Shown here: positions 7,405 through 14,789 of the stretch, in pieces
Numbering within the stretch: the first letter of the stretch is position 1
Layout: every line of letters begins with the position of its first letter
Assembly (NCBI GenBank): GCA_007116835.1
Contig: SKHS01000236.1
Coordinates: forward strand, 1 to 21,661
From: Halomonas sp.
GTDB lineage: Bacteria; Pseudomonadota; Gammaproteobacteria; Pseudomonadales; Halomonadaceae
Length of the DNA: 21,661 bases
Direction of reading: 5' to 3'
The notes under the pieces: generated by a model
The model's input: only the letters and a program-made list of their open reading frames with translations
The model's database searches: none
Told to the model about the DNA's origin: nothing
Made by a program: the position numbers and the translations under genes

Positions 7405-8088
7405 TTAATGAGACGAGGTGCGTCTGGCAAGATAAGTGCCTAGCTCCTCTTCGCCTGCGATAACGATGGCGTGTACGCGGCTTGTCGCGCCTAGTTTACG
7501 TAAAATGGCTGAAACATGGGTTTTAACCGTGGTTTCAGCAATCAACAGCTCCCGGGCGATTTGTTTATTCGACATCCCCTGGGCCATGCAGCTTAATACA
7601 TCTAACTGCTTGTCGGTTAAGCGTATTAAGCGTTCGCGTGACACCTCTTGCGAAGAGGTCATTGACGGCGGCTCCATACGTGGAGGCGGGCGGCGCATGA
7701 TATCCGCTGGTAAATAAAGCTGCCCCTGCAGAATCTGATTGAGCGCTGCTAATAGCTGCTCTCGGGGGGTTGATTTTGGGATATAACCGACAGCACCTTG
7801 GGTAATCGCATCTAACACCAGCTGGCGCTCCTGTTGGGCCGACACAATCGCCACCGGCAGCCAGGGGAAGCGGTCGCGAAGTATTTTAAGTCCTTCTAAG
7901 CCATCTGCATCGGGCAGGCTTAAATCGAGTAACAGTAGATCCAGCTCGTCATGGGCGCCTATCGTGTGAATAGCCGCCGCTAGACTATCCGATTCCAGTA
8001 GTTGGGTATCTGTTAATCCAGCGCTAATCACCGCGTGCAGCGCATCGCGAAACAGCGGGTGGTCATCTGCCACTAACAGCGAGTACAT
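7405..8088 (-). CDS. erbR: NarL/LuxR-family response regulator, ErbR/AgmR-like
   Basis: A 227-residue regulator: receiver at 1-120 (acidic pair D8-D9, phospho-acceptor D55, K105) and a LuxR-type helix-turn-helix at about 155-205 (LTDKQLDVLSCMAQGMSNKQIARELLIAETTVKTH in overlapping pieces). It closely resembles AgmR/ErbR, a regulator of ethanol oxidation in P. aeruginosa. ATG 8088 is chosen because AGGAG (complement of 8094-8098) sits five bases upstream; the longer start at 8103 ignores it. The gene converges with nahK, leaving 14 bases between the stops, and diverges from the aldehyde dehydrogenase gene with 119 bases between the starts, so that dehydrogenase is its most likely local target. 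In P. aeruginosa the NahK homologue ErcS' and ErbR belong to one network, which supports a phosphorelay link here (inference). Confidence 0.88.
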   Translation of the reverse strand: MYSLLVADDHPLFRDALHAVISAGLTDTQLLESDSLAAAIHTIGAHDELDLLLLDLSLPDADGLEGLKILRDRFPWLPVAIVSAQQERQLVLDAITQGAVGYIPKSTPREQLLAALNQILQGQLYLPADIMRRPPPRMEPPSMTSSQEVSRERLIRLTDKQLDVLSCMAQGMSNKQIARELLIAETTVKTHVSAILRKLGATSRVHAIVIAGEEELGTYLARRTSSH

Positions 8089-8207
8089 GGCGTCTCCTAC
8101 CAAGGGATGAGGGTGCGTCCTGCCATCGGGCTATATCGCAAATCGCGTGTGTGACTAACACTGGGTAGGCACCTTATTTAATAATCATAATACGCAGGAG
8201 CTTTACC

Positions 8208-9728
8208 ATGATCTACGCCAACCCGGGTGATGCTGGTTCTGTTGTTTCTTTTGAAAAACGCTTCGGCAACTATATTGGCGGGGAGTTTGTGCCCCCCGTC
8301 AATGGTCAATACTTTGACAATATTAGCCCTGTTAACGGCCAAGTGTTTTGTGAAATTCCTCGCTCCAGCGCTGAAGATATTGAAAAAGCGCTGGATGCAG
8401 CTCACAAAGCGGCACCTGCCTGGGGTAAAACGTCTGTTCAAGAGCGCAGTAACATCCTACTTAAGATTGCTGATCGGCTCGAGCAGAACCTTGAACTGCT
8501 CGCCGTGGCTGAAACCTGGGACAACGGTAAAGCAGTACGCGAAACGCTGAATGCCGATATTCCGCTTGCCGTTGACCACTTCCGTTACTTTGCGGGCTGT
8601 TTGCGTTCACAGGAAGGGACGGCGGCCGATATTGATGCCAACACGGTGGCCTATCACTTCCACGAACCGTTAGGTGTGGTTGGTCAGATTATTCCTTGGA
8701 ACTTCCCGATCCTCATGGCTGCCTGGAAACTAGCCCCTGCACTGGCCGCTGGTAACTGTGTGGTATTGAAGCCTGCTGAGCAAACGCCCGCTTCCATTTT
8801 AAAAGTGATGGAAGTCATCGGTGATTTACTGCCGGCAGGCGTGCTGAATATCGTCAATGGGTTTGGTGCTGAAGCGGGTCAAGCACTTGCTACCAGCAAG
8901 CGTATCGCCAAAATTGCCTTTACTGGCTCAACGCCGGTGGGAGCGCACATTCTGAAGTGTGCGGCTGAAAATATTATCCCTTCCACTGTAGAGCTAGGTG
9001 GTAAGTCACCGAACATCTATTTCGCCGATATCATGAATGCTGAGCCGACGTTTATTGATAAAGCTGTCGAAGGTTTGGTACTGGCATTCTTCAACCAAGG
9101 TGAAGTATGCACCTGTCCTTCTCGTGCGTTGATTCAAGAGAGCATGTACGACGAGTTTATGGCCAAGGTGGTTGAGCGGACGAAAACGATCAAGCGTGGC
9201 AACCCGCTGGATACCGATGTTCAGGTAGGTGCTCAGGCGTCTCAAGAGCAGTTCGACAAAATCATGTCGTACATGGATATCGCGCGTGATGAAGGCGCCG
9301 AGTTCTTGACCGGTGGTGATAAAGAGAGCTTGGATGACAGCATTAATGGCGGTTACTACATCCAGCCGACGCTGCTCAAAGGCAACAACAAGATGCGTGT
9401 CTTCCAAGAAGAGATTTTTGGTCCGGTGGTTGCGGTGACTACCTTTAAAGATGAAGAAGAAGCGCTGGCCATCGCCAACGACACCGAGTTTGGTCTGGGT
9501 GCTGGCGTATGGAGCCGTGACATTAACGTCGCCTTCCGTATGGGCCGAGGCATTCAGGCAGGCCGCGTATGGACTAACTGTTACCACCAGTATCCGGCTC
9601 ATGCCGCGTTTGGTGGTTATAAGAAATCAGGCGTTGGCCGCGAAACTCATAAAGTGGCGCTTGAGCACTATCAGCAAACCAAGAACCTGCTGGTCAGCTA
9701 CGATATCAACCCGCTAGGTTTCTTCTAA
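8208..9728 (+). CDS. exaC: NAD(P)-dependent aldehyde dehydrogenase, ExaC/AldB type
   Basis: 506 residues, the size of ExaC and close to E. coli AldB, with which it shares long stretches. It oxidises acetaldehyde or another short aldehyde to the acid, in the cytoplasm. Catalytic features are present: Asn165 in IIPWNFP, Glu262 in VELGGKSPN, Cys301 in FFNQGEVCTCPSR, and the cofactor-binding FTGSTPVG at 238-245. The FGPVVAV and GRVWTNCYHQYPAHAAFGG segments are typical of the AldB/ExaC branch. AGGAG at 8196-8200, seven bases before the ATG, decides the start. It is followed by a terminator and then by the alcohol dehydrogenase gene, so alcohol to aldehyde to acid is encoded side by side. The divergent ErbR-like regulator suggests induction by alcohols (inference from the Pseudomonas system). 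Confidence 0.93.
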   Translation: MIYANPGDAGSVVSFEKRFGNYIGGEFVPPVNGQYFDNISPVNGQVFCEIPRSSAEDIEKALDAAHKAAPAWGKTSVQERSNILLKIADRLEQNLELLAVAETWDNGKAVRETLNADIPLAVDHFRYFAGCLRSQEGTAADIDANTVAYHFHEPLGVVGQIIPWNFPILMAAWKLAPALAAGNCVVLKPAEQTPASILKVMEVIGDLLPAGVLNIVNGFGAEAGQALATSKRIAKIAFTGSTPVGAHILKCAAENIIPSTVELGGKSPNIYFADIMNAEPTFIDKAVEGLVLAFFNQGEVCTCPSRALIQESMYDEFMAKVVERTKTIKRGNPLDTDVQVGAQASQEQFDKIMSYMDIARDEGAEFLTGGDKESLDDSINGGYYIQPTLLKGNNKMRVFQEEIFGPVVAVTTFKDEEEALAIANDTEFGLGAGVWSRDINVAFRMGRGIQAGRVWTNCYHQYPAHAAFGGYKKSGVGRETHKVALEHYQQTKNLLVSYDINPLGFF

Positions 9729-9749
9729 CACGCTACGTTGTACCGATAC

Positions 9750-9775
9750 CGCCCGGCCTTGCTGCCGGGCGTTTT
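9750..9775 (+). terminator. Rho-independent terminator after exaC
   Basis: CGCCCGGC (9750-9757) pairs with GCCGGGCG (9764-9771) around a six-base loop, followed by TTTT. Together with the separate ribosome site of adhP it suggests the two dehydrogenases have separate transcripts or are joined only by readthrough. Confidence 0.85.
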
Positions 9776-9851
9776 GCTACTCCCTTGACGCTTACTGTAA
9801 CGATAAGAGCAGTCACAAGCTGCCACATCGACAACTATCAGGAGTTGCACC

Positions 9852-10880
9852 ATGGATAACACAATGCGCGCGGCAGTCGTACGTGAGTTCGGCCAGCCAT
9901 TAACGATAGAAGAAGTAAGTGTGCCTCGTCCCCAGCGAGGAGAGGTGCTGATGAAAGTGGCCGCTTCCGGCGTTTGCCACACCGACTTACATGCGGCACA
10001 CGGCGACTGGCCGGTAAAACCGTCGCCGCCCTTTATTCCAGGGCATGAAGGCGTTGGGCATATCGTGGCAGTAGGCGAAGGCGTCTCCCATGTGAAAGAG
10101 GGTGATCGTATCGGCGTGCCTTGGCTCTACTCTGCCTGTGGCTACTGTGAACACTGTTTAGGCGGCTGGGAAACGCTGTGTGAGTCTCAGCAAAATACCG
10201 GTTACTCGGTCAACGGCGGATTTGCTGACTACACTTTGGCAGATGCGGGCTATGTGGGTCGTCTGCCAGACGCCGTTGATTTCATTGAAATAGCTCCGGT
10301 GCTTTGTGCGGGCGTAACGGTTTATAAAGGCTTGAAAATGACCGACACCCGTCCCGGCCAGTGGGTGGTTATTTCAGGCGTCGGTGGTTTAGGACATATG
10401 GCGGTACAGTACGCGAAAGCGATGGGACTCAACGTCGCCGCTGTTGATATCGACGACGGTAAATTAGCCTTAGCTGAACGACTAGGTGCCACGGTGACCG
10501 TTAACGCCATGAAAACGGACCCAGCAGCGTATTTGAAGAAAACCATTGGTGGTGCCCACGGTGCCTTGGTTACAGCGGTATCGCCGAAGGCGTTTGATCA
10601 AGCGCAGAACATGCTGCGCCGTGGTGGCACGCTGGTGCTCAATGGCTTACCGCCGGGCGACTTCCCGCTGCCGATTTTCAGCACCGTGCTTAACGGTATT
10701 ACCATTCGCGGCTCTATTGTGGGCACGCGCAGCGACCTACAAGAAGCGCTGGATTTCGCCGCCGAAGGCAAAGTCAAAGCGACGGTAGCAACCGACACGC
10801 TAGACAACATCAATGATATCTTCCAGCGTATGATCGACGGCAAGATAGAAGGCCGCATTGTGCTGGATATGGCGGGCTAA
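9852..10880 (+). CDS. adhP: Zinc-dependent alcohol dehydrogenase, AdhP type
   Basis: 342 residues, the length of the AdhP group of medium-chain dehydrogenases, which interconvert ethanol and acetaldehyde with NAD. Catalytic zinc ligands are C42, H65 (in PGHEGVG) and C152; structural zinc ligands are C96, C99, C102 and C110 in the motif CGYCEHC...C. The Rossmann signature GVGGLG is at 176-181, followed by an acidic AVDIDD stretch near 197-202 that fits NAD preference. AGGAG at 9840-9844 is seven bases before the ATG. It supplies the first step whose product the upstream exaC-type enzyme oxidises. A symmetrical terminator lies between it and betT. Substrate range beyond small alcohols cannot be judged. 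Confidence 0.93.
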   Translation: MDNTMRAAVVREFGQPLTIEEVSVPRPQRGEVLMKVAASGVCHTDLHAAHGDWPVKPSPPFIPGHEGVGHIVAVGEGVSHVKEGDRIGVPWLYSACGYCEHCLGGWETLCESQQNTGYSVNGGFADYTLADAGYVGRLPDAVDFIEIAPVLCAGVTVYKGLKMTDTRPGQWVVISGVGGLGHMAVQYAKAMGLNVAAVDIDDGKLALAERLGATVTVNAMKTDPAAYLKKTIGGAHGALVTAVSPKAFDQAQNMLRRGGTLVLNGLPPGDFPLPIFSTVLNGITIRGSIVGTRSDLQEALDFAAEGKVKATVATDTLDNINDIFQRMIDGKIEGRIVLDMAG

Positions 10881-10918
10881 TGTAGCGTGAACAACGCTGG
10901 TTCAATGCACACAAAAGC

Positions 10919-10946
10919 AAACCCCGACCAATTTAGGTCGGGGTTT
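10919..10946. terminator. Bidirectional terminator between adhP and betT
   Basis: AAACCCCGACC (10919-10929) and GGTCGGGGTTT (10936-10946) form a perfect 11-bp stem with a six-base loop. The A and T flanks make it usable from both directions, ending adhP on the plus strand and betT on the minus strand. Confidence 0.88.
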
Positions 10947-10967
10947 ATGACGCACGTATGAGCACCG

Positions 10968-13016
10968 TTACATCTGGGCGTCTTCCGGGGGCTGGCCAAT
11001 GGTGCCAGGCATAGCTTGCACATGGCCCATTTGCTGACCCGCCAAGGTGAGGAAGTGCAGGTGGCGTTCGTACTCTGCTACAAGATCTCCAATCACCTGG
11101 CCACGTGTGTAGCCGTTCAAGTCTTTATCTTGCCCACCTTCTGCTAGGTACACGTCCAAACGTACATAGAAGTCGTCATCTGCTGGGATGAAGCTTGGGG
11201 TACGCATGCGGTGCGGACATACCTGATACACAAAGCTGGTGGCATCGCCAAAGTCGACTTGCAGCGTCAGGTTAGGAAGCGACTCGCCTTCAAAGTGCTC
11301 TTCGGTAACGTTAGCCGTTTGGCCGCGGCTCTCAAGTTCCTGGGCAAATTGCGTCATTGCGGGACGAATGGAGTGCTCGATGGTCGCCGCTGCACCTGCT
11401 CGGTTGGAGGTATCCAACGCACGATCTAAGCGCTCACGCCAGTCGCCGCCAGGGGCACTACCCGCGATCATGCGGCGTGCGTCGGCTTTACTACCCTCTA
11501 GCTTGAGTGCTTTATAGGTGCCCACCATAATCGCGAAAATCACTACGGAGAACGGCAGTGCGGTAATCACCACGGCACTTTGCAGAGCGTTTAAGCCACC
11601 TGCCATTAGCAATGCAATAGTGATTAACCCAATCACCGCTGACCAGAAGATACGCAGGCGCACTGGCGCGTCGTGGTTAACGTCACTCAAAATAGAGGTG
11701 AAGTTGGCCAGTACCAGCGCTCCCGAGTCTGCAGAAGTAATAAAGAACACAATCCCCAATACGGTCACCACCGCGGCCGTAATGCCCACGTACGGGTAGT
11801 ACTCAAGCAGGGTGTAAAGCGTTGTTTGTGGGGTGTTCAATGCTTGTTCGCCAAGTACGGCTACGCCTTGATTGGCCACCAGGTCAATACCGCTGTTACC
11901 GAAAATAGACATCCACACCATCATAAAGGCCAGCGGAATGAACAGCGCGCCCGCAACAAACTGGCGGATGGTGCGGCCACGGGAAATACGCGCTAAGAAC
12001 AAGCCAACAAATGGCGTCCAAGCAATCCACCAGCCCCAGAAGAAGATCGTCCACCACATCTTCCACTCTTGGGCACCTTCATCGGCAAAGGCGTAGGTGT
12101 CAAAGCTGGCGGCGACAAAGCCAGAGAGGTAGTCGCCAGCGTTGTTCACGACTTTATCCAGTAGCACCAGCGTATCGCCGGAAAACAGCACAAACAGCAT
12201 CAGGCCGAGTGCCAGCAGCATATTGAACTCAGATAAGCGGCGAATGCCTTTCTCGACACCGGTGACGACAGAAATAGTGGCCAGAATGACGACCAAGGCA
12301 ATCAAGATGATTTGCACGGTCAGGGTCTCTGGCACGTCGAACATATAGTTCAAGCCATAGTTCAACTGAAGAACACCGATACCCAAACTGGTGGCAATGC
12401 CGAAGACGGTAGAAATAACGGCTGTAATGTCTACCGCGTTACCAATGGGACCGTGAATGCGCTTGCCCAACAGTGGATAGAGTGCGCTACGAATGGCCAG
12501 TGGTAAGCGATGACGGTAGCTGAAGTAGGCCAGCGCCATACCCATCAACACGTACAGCCCCCAACCGGAAAGCCCCCAGTGCAGATAGGTTTGAACGACG
12601 GCTTGACGCATGGCTGCTTGGCTTTCTGGCGTTAAATCAGGCGGTGCCAAGTAGTGGGCAACCGGCTCAGCAACGCTGAAAAACAGCAGGTCAATACCAA
12701 TGCCTGCAGCAAACAGCATGGCTGACCACGAGAGCAGCGAAAACTCAGGCCGTGAGTGGTCGGGGCCAAGGCGGATGCTGCCGAAGCGCGACATGCCAAT
12801 GATCACCACAAAAACCAGATAAGCCACTATGGCCAGCATGTAATACCAGCCGAAGGTTTTACTTACCCAGGCAAGGCCTGCATCAAAAAAGGCACCTGCT
12901 TGCTCGGTGAACAGCATGGTTAACACTAAGAAAACGAGAATACCCGCCACACTGCCATGGAAAACCACGGGATTGAGGCGGTCACGTGAGGGTGTCGTGG
13001 GGTTGTCTTGCGCCAT
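10968..13016 (-). CDS. betT: Choline transporter of the BCCT family, BetT
   Basis: 682 residues, matching the long E. coli BetT (about 677) rather than short BCCT carriers. It resembles BetT throughout: LNPVVFHGS near residue 14, VSKTFGWYY at 51-59, SLLSWSAMLFAAGIGIDLLF at 93-112, and the aromatic BCCT signature WGWWIAWTPFVGLFLARISR at about 327-346. About twelve membrane helices are followed by a soluble C-terminal tail of roughly 170 residues, which in BetT takes part in osmotic activation. It imports choline with protons for oxidation to glycine betaine. AGGAG (complement of 13026-13030) lies nine bases before the ATG. A palindrome like the BetI operator sits about 45-70 bases upstream. 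The partner genes betI, betA and betB are not in the window. Confidence 0.93.
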   Translation of the reverse strand: MAQDNPTTPSRDRLNPVVFHGSVAGILVFLVLTMLFTEQAGAFFDAGLAWVSKTFGWYYMLAIVAYLVFVVIIGMSRFGSIRLGPDHSRPEFSLLSWSAMLFAAGIGIDLLFFSVAEPVAHYLAPPDLTPESQAAMRQAVVQTYLHWGLSGWGLYVLMGMALAYFSYRHRLPLAIRSALYPLLGKRIHGPIGNAVDITAVISTVFGIATSLGIGVLQLNYGLNYMFDVPETLTVQIILIALVVILATISVVTGVEKGIRRLSEFNMLLALGLMLFVLFSGDTLVLLDKVVNNAGDYLSGFVAASFDTYAFADEGAQEWKMWWTIFFWGWWIAWTPFVGLFLARISRGRTIRQFVAGALFIPLAFMMVWMSIFGNSGIDLVANQGVAVLGEQALNTPQTTLYTLLEYYPYVGITAAVVTVLGIVFFITSADSGALVLANFTSILSDVNHDAPVRLRIFWSAVIGLITIALLMAGGLNALQSAVVITALPFSVVIFAIMVGTYKALKLEGSKADARRMIAGSAPGGDWRERLDRALDTSNRAGAAATIEHSIRPAMTQFAQELESRGQTANVTEEHFEGESLPNLTLQVDFGDATSFVYQVCPHRMRTPSFIPADDDFYVRLDVYLAEGGQDKDLNGYTRGQVIGDLVAEYERHLHFLTLAGQQMGHVQAMPGTIGQPPEDAQM

Positions 13017-13060
13017 GGAGGCGGACTCCTGTTGTTAAGACAAGAAGTAACAGATCATTA

Positions 13061-13085
13061 TTTTTGAATGAACGTTCAAATAAAA
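13061..13085. promoter_or_regulatory. Probable BetI operator upstream of betT
   Basis: The core TGAACGTTCA (13069-13078) is a perfect 10-bp palindrome in an A/T-rich context; a second, overlapping symmetry is TTTGAA (13063-13068) with TTCAAA (13075-13080). As I recall, BetI operators at choline genes carry a TTGAAC-GTTCAA-like dyad. Its place just upstream of betT fits repression relieved by choline. Confidence 0.6.
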
Positions 13086-13170
13086 TACGCGGTTTGACCC
13101 CTTACTTCAAGTTGATGAGCAGCTTCTTGTCGGTTCGAAAAGCGCGTGTCAGCGTAGTATAGAAACAAGT

Positions 13171-13191
13171 GCGCCCGGCTAGGCCGGGCGC
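13171..13191 (-). terminator. Hairpin terminator after the Spy-like gene
   Basis: GCGCCCGGC (13171-13179) pairs perfectly with GCCGGGCGC (13183-13191) over a TAG loop. Reading on the minus strand, a modest T-rich stretch follows (ACTTGTTTCT). It lies 30 bases beyond the stop codon of the Spy-like gene. The short loop and broken T tract make it weaker than the others. Confidence 0.65.
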
Positions 13192-13220
13192 TGAAGCTAT
13201 ACTTGACGTTAAATAAACGC

Positions 13221-13652
13221 TTACTCGGTGCTGGTTTTCTCGGCGGGTTCAGCGTGGTGGCCGCGATGCGGCTTGCCATGACCTCGTTCGCCGCCAGAGC
13301 CACGTTCACTGCGTGTCTCTGTATGTATTTCATGCATCGCATTGCGCAGCGCTAGCTGTTCTTCCTCGGTTAGGATCTCTGCTATCCGTGCTTGATGCTC
13401 TTCACGCAACGTCAGCATTGCCGCGCGATGTTCGGTATGCGCATCGTCCAGCGCGGCGCGTTGCTCTTCGCTAAGCCCTGCGCGCTGGTAAACGTCCTGG
13501 CGGCGCTCTTGCATGCGCTCGGCCATTTGTGCTCGGTTATAGCCGTAGCCTTCCTGGTTTTTGTGATGACCGGCCTGGGCGCTGAACGCCATTGGCATTA
13601 ATGCCACGGCAAGCAACGCGGGCGCACAGAGTTGGCGTAGTGACATCTTCAT
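13221..13652 (-). CDS. Spy/CpxP-like periplasmic chaperone with LTxxQ motifs
   Basis: 143 residues: signal peptide 1-27 (cleavage after AQA), a helical core, and a charged histidine-rich tail. Two LTxxQ-type repeats, LSEEQRAAL at 60-68 and LTEEEQLAL at 94-102, are the hallmark of the Spy/CpxP family of periplasmic chaperones and stress sensors. The tail at about 118-135 has several His with Gly, Lys and Arg, and HHK follows the cleavage site, suggesting metal binding (inference). The start is ATG 13652, with GAGG (complement of 13659-13662) six bases upstream; longer in-frame starts lack this. In E. coli, spy is a target of BaeSR and Cpx; here a BaeSR system is encoded nearby and an 11-bp-phased box lies upstream of the gene, so the same control is likely. 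Confidence 0.85.
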   Translation of the reverse strand: MKMSLRQLCAPALLAVALMPMAFSAQAGHHKNQEGYGYNRAQMAERMQERRQDVYQRAGLSEEQRAALDDAHTEHRAAMLTLREEHQARIAEILTEEEQLALRNAMHEIHTETRSERGSGGERGHGKPHRGHHAEPAEKTSTE

Positions 13653-13679
13653 GGCGTACCTCTTCATTAGCTGATTAGG

Positions 13680-13708
13680 TGAATCATCGCGGGGGTAATG
13701 ATGATTCA
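13680..13708 (-). promoter_or_regulatory. Stem-loop in the probable spy 5' leader
   Basis: TGAATCATC (13680-13688) and GATGATTCA (13700-13708) are perfect inverted 9-mers around an 11-base C-rich loop (as read in the mRNA). It lies 28 bases before the spy start codon. It could stabilise the transcript 5' end or be an operator; the sequence alone does not decide. Confidence 0.45.
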
Positions 13709-13735
13709 TTGACGATGACAGTATCCTGCGGTTAG

Positions 13736-13763
13736 GTGCAAGCGCGTTGCACAAAGTGTGCAA
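13736..13763. promoter_or_regulatory. Triple 11-bp-phased TGCA box between spy and the hydrolase (putative BaeR site)
   Basis: Read on the minus strand towards spy: TTGCAC-ACTTT-GTGCAA-CGCGC-TTGCAC. Three hexamers with a TGCA core begin exactly 11 bases apart (13736, 13747, 13758), one helical turn, as OmpR-family regulators require. It lies 84-111 bases before the spy start and 74-101 bases before the divergent hydrolase start. The same arrangement occurs upstream of the efflux-baeSR operon. Confidence 0.6.
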
Positions 13764-13836
13764 CAACCGTGATCTTATCGCAGCTTGCGCGGTCACACTG
13801 ACATGGGTGAGGGCCCATCTTATTGAGGAGACTGGA

Positions 13837-14775
13837 ATGCCAGATGCTCGTATGATTCGCCGCTACCTTAGCCAATATGTTGGTCTAAGTGCGCTTGTTT
13901 TATTAGTCGGCGGCTGTGGTTCAACCCATCAGGCTAGTCAAGGGACACCCGCTATTGAGCAGGCTCTGTTACATCAGGAGACGTTTACCTTTAGCCGCTT
14001 AGCCCCACAGCGCTACACTCCTCAAGAGTGGCCCGAGGTGTTGAATGCGCAGGTGTTATTACCCCATACCCCAGGCATTGAACGCCGCCCAGCTGCACTG
14101 ATTGTGCATGGCGGCGGTTGGCGCAACCGTGGCCCAGAGGATATGGAAAGCATCGCTGAGCAGCTGGCACAGCAGGGCTATGTCACGGTGAATATCGAAC
14201 ACCGTTTTTCTCCTGAGTATCGTTTCCCTGCACAGTTGCATGATCTACAGCAGGCGATGGCCTGGATTCACAGTAACGCAGAACGCTGGCAAGTGGATGC
14301 TAACCGTATCGTAGGGGTTGGCTTTTCATCCGGAGCGCACTTAATAAGTCTGCTGGCCTTGGGCAGTGAAGGTCCGCTTGCAACGCCTTATGGTGGTGAG
14401 CACACACAGTTAGCCGCTGTCTTAGCAGGCGGTTTGCCCAGTGACTTACTGAAGTTTAACGATGGTCGTCTGGTGATAGATTTTATTGGCGGCACTCGCG
14501 CCGAAAAGCCTGAGGCGTATGCGCTGGCCTCTCCTGCGCGGCAAATTACTGATCAAGCTCCGCCTTTTTTTCTGTTTCACGGTAGCTGGGATCAGTTAGT
14601 CCCGGTGGATCATGCGACTGATTTTTATCACGCGCTGAACGCCCAAGGGATTGAAAGCGAGCTGTATCTGCAGCGCGGGCGCGGTCATTTTGCCAGCTTC
14701 CTTCTTCGTGGTAGCGCGATTGACGCGGGCATCGCCTTTTTGAATCGTCAGGTTCAGCCAGATAGTAAACAGTAG
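13837..14775 (+). CDS. Lipoprotein alpha/beta hydrolase (esterase-like)
   Basis: 312 residues. An N-terminal lipoprotein signal has a basic start, a hydrophobic run and LVGGC with Cys27, so the enzyme is probably attached to a membrane facing the periplasm. The fold is the BD-FAE/hormone-sensitive-lipase-like alpha/beta hydrolase: oxyanion segment HGGGW at 91-95, nucleophile elbow GFSSG with Ser164, acid Asp252 in SWDQLVP and His284 in GRGHFASF. The substrate is unknown; short acyl esters are typical of the family. ATG 13837 is supported by GAGGAG at 13825-13830; a longer frame open from 13747 lacks both a site and a signal at its start. It diverges from the spy-like gene across the putative BaeR box and converges on baeR with 14 bases between the stops, so it sits inside the envelope-stress module. 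Confidence 0.85.
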   Translation: MPDARMIRRYLSQYVGLSALVLLVGGCGSTHQASQGTPAIEQALLHQETFTFSRLAPQRYTPQEWPEVLNAQVLLPHTPGIERRPAALIVHGGGWRNRGPEDMESIAEQLAQQGYVTVNIEHRFSPEYRFPAQLHDLQQAMAWIHSNAERWQVDANRIVGVGFSSGAHLISLLALGSEGPLATPYGGEHTQLAAVLAGGLPSDLLKFNDGRLVIDFIGGTRAEKPEAYALASPARQITDQAPPFFLFHGSWDQLVPVDHATDFYHALNAQGIESELYLQRGRGHFASFLLRGSAIDAGIAFLNRQVQPDSKQ

Positions 14776-14789
14776 AGTAGATAGACGGT

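Noticed and set aside
9006..9602. A 198-codon minus-strand open frame inside the aldehyde dehydrogenase gene
   Set aside because: It is fully antisense to a strongly conserved enzyme, has no recognisable domain and no ribosome site; open antisense frames are common in GC-rich genes.
10322..10858. Several short frames on both strands within adhP
   Set aside because: All are shadows of the zinc alcohol dehydrogenase frame with no independent start signals.
9750..13191. Similar CGCCCGGC/GCCGGGCG hairpins at 9750-9771 and 13171-13191 as a dispersed repeat
   Set aside because: Similarity is confined to the stem; each lies just after a stop codon, so terminator function is sufficient.
13747..13836. 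Upstream extension of the lipoprotein hydrolase
   Set aside because: It would place the lipoprotein signal 30 residues inside the protein and run through the phased regulatory boxes; the ATG at 13837 has a strong ribosome site.
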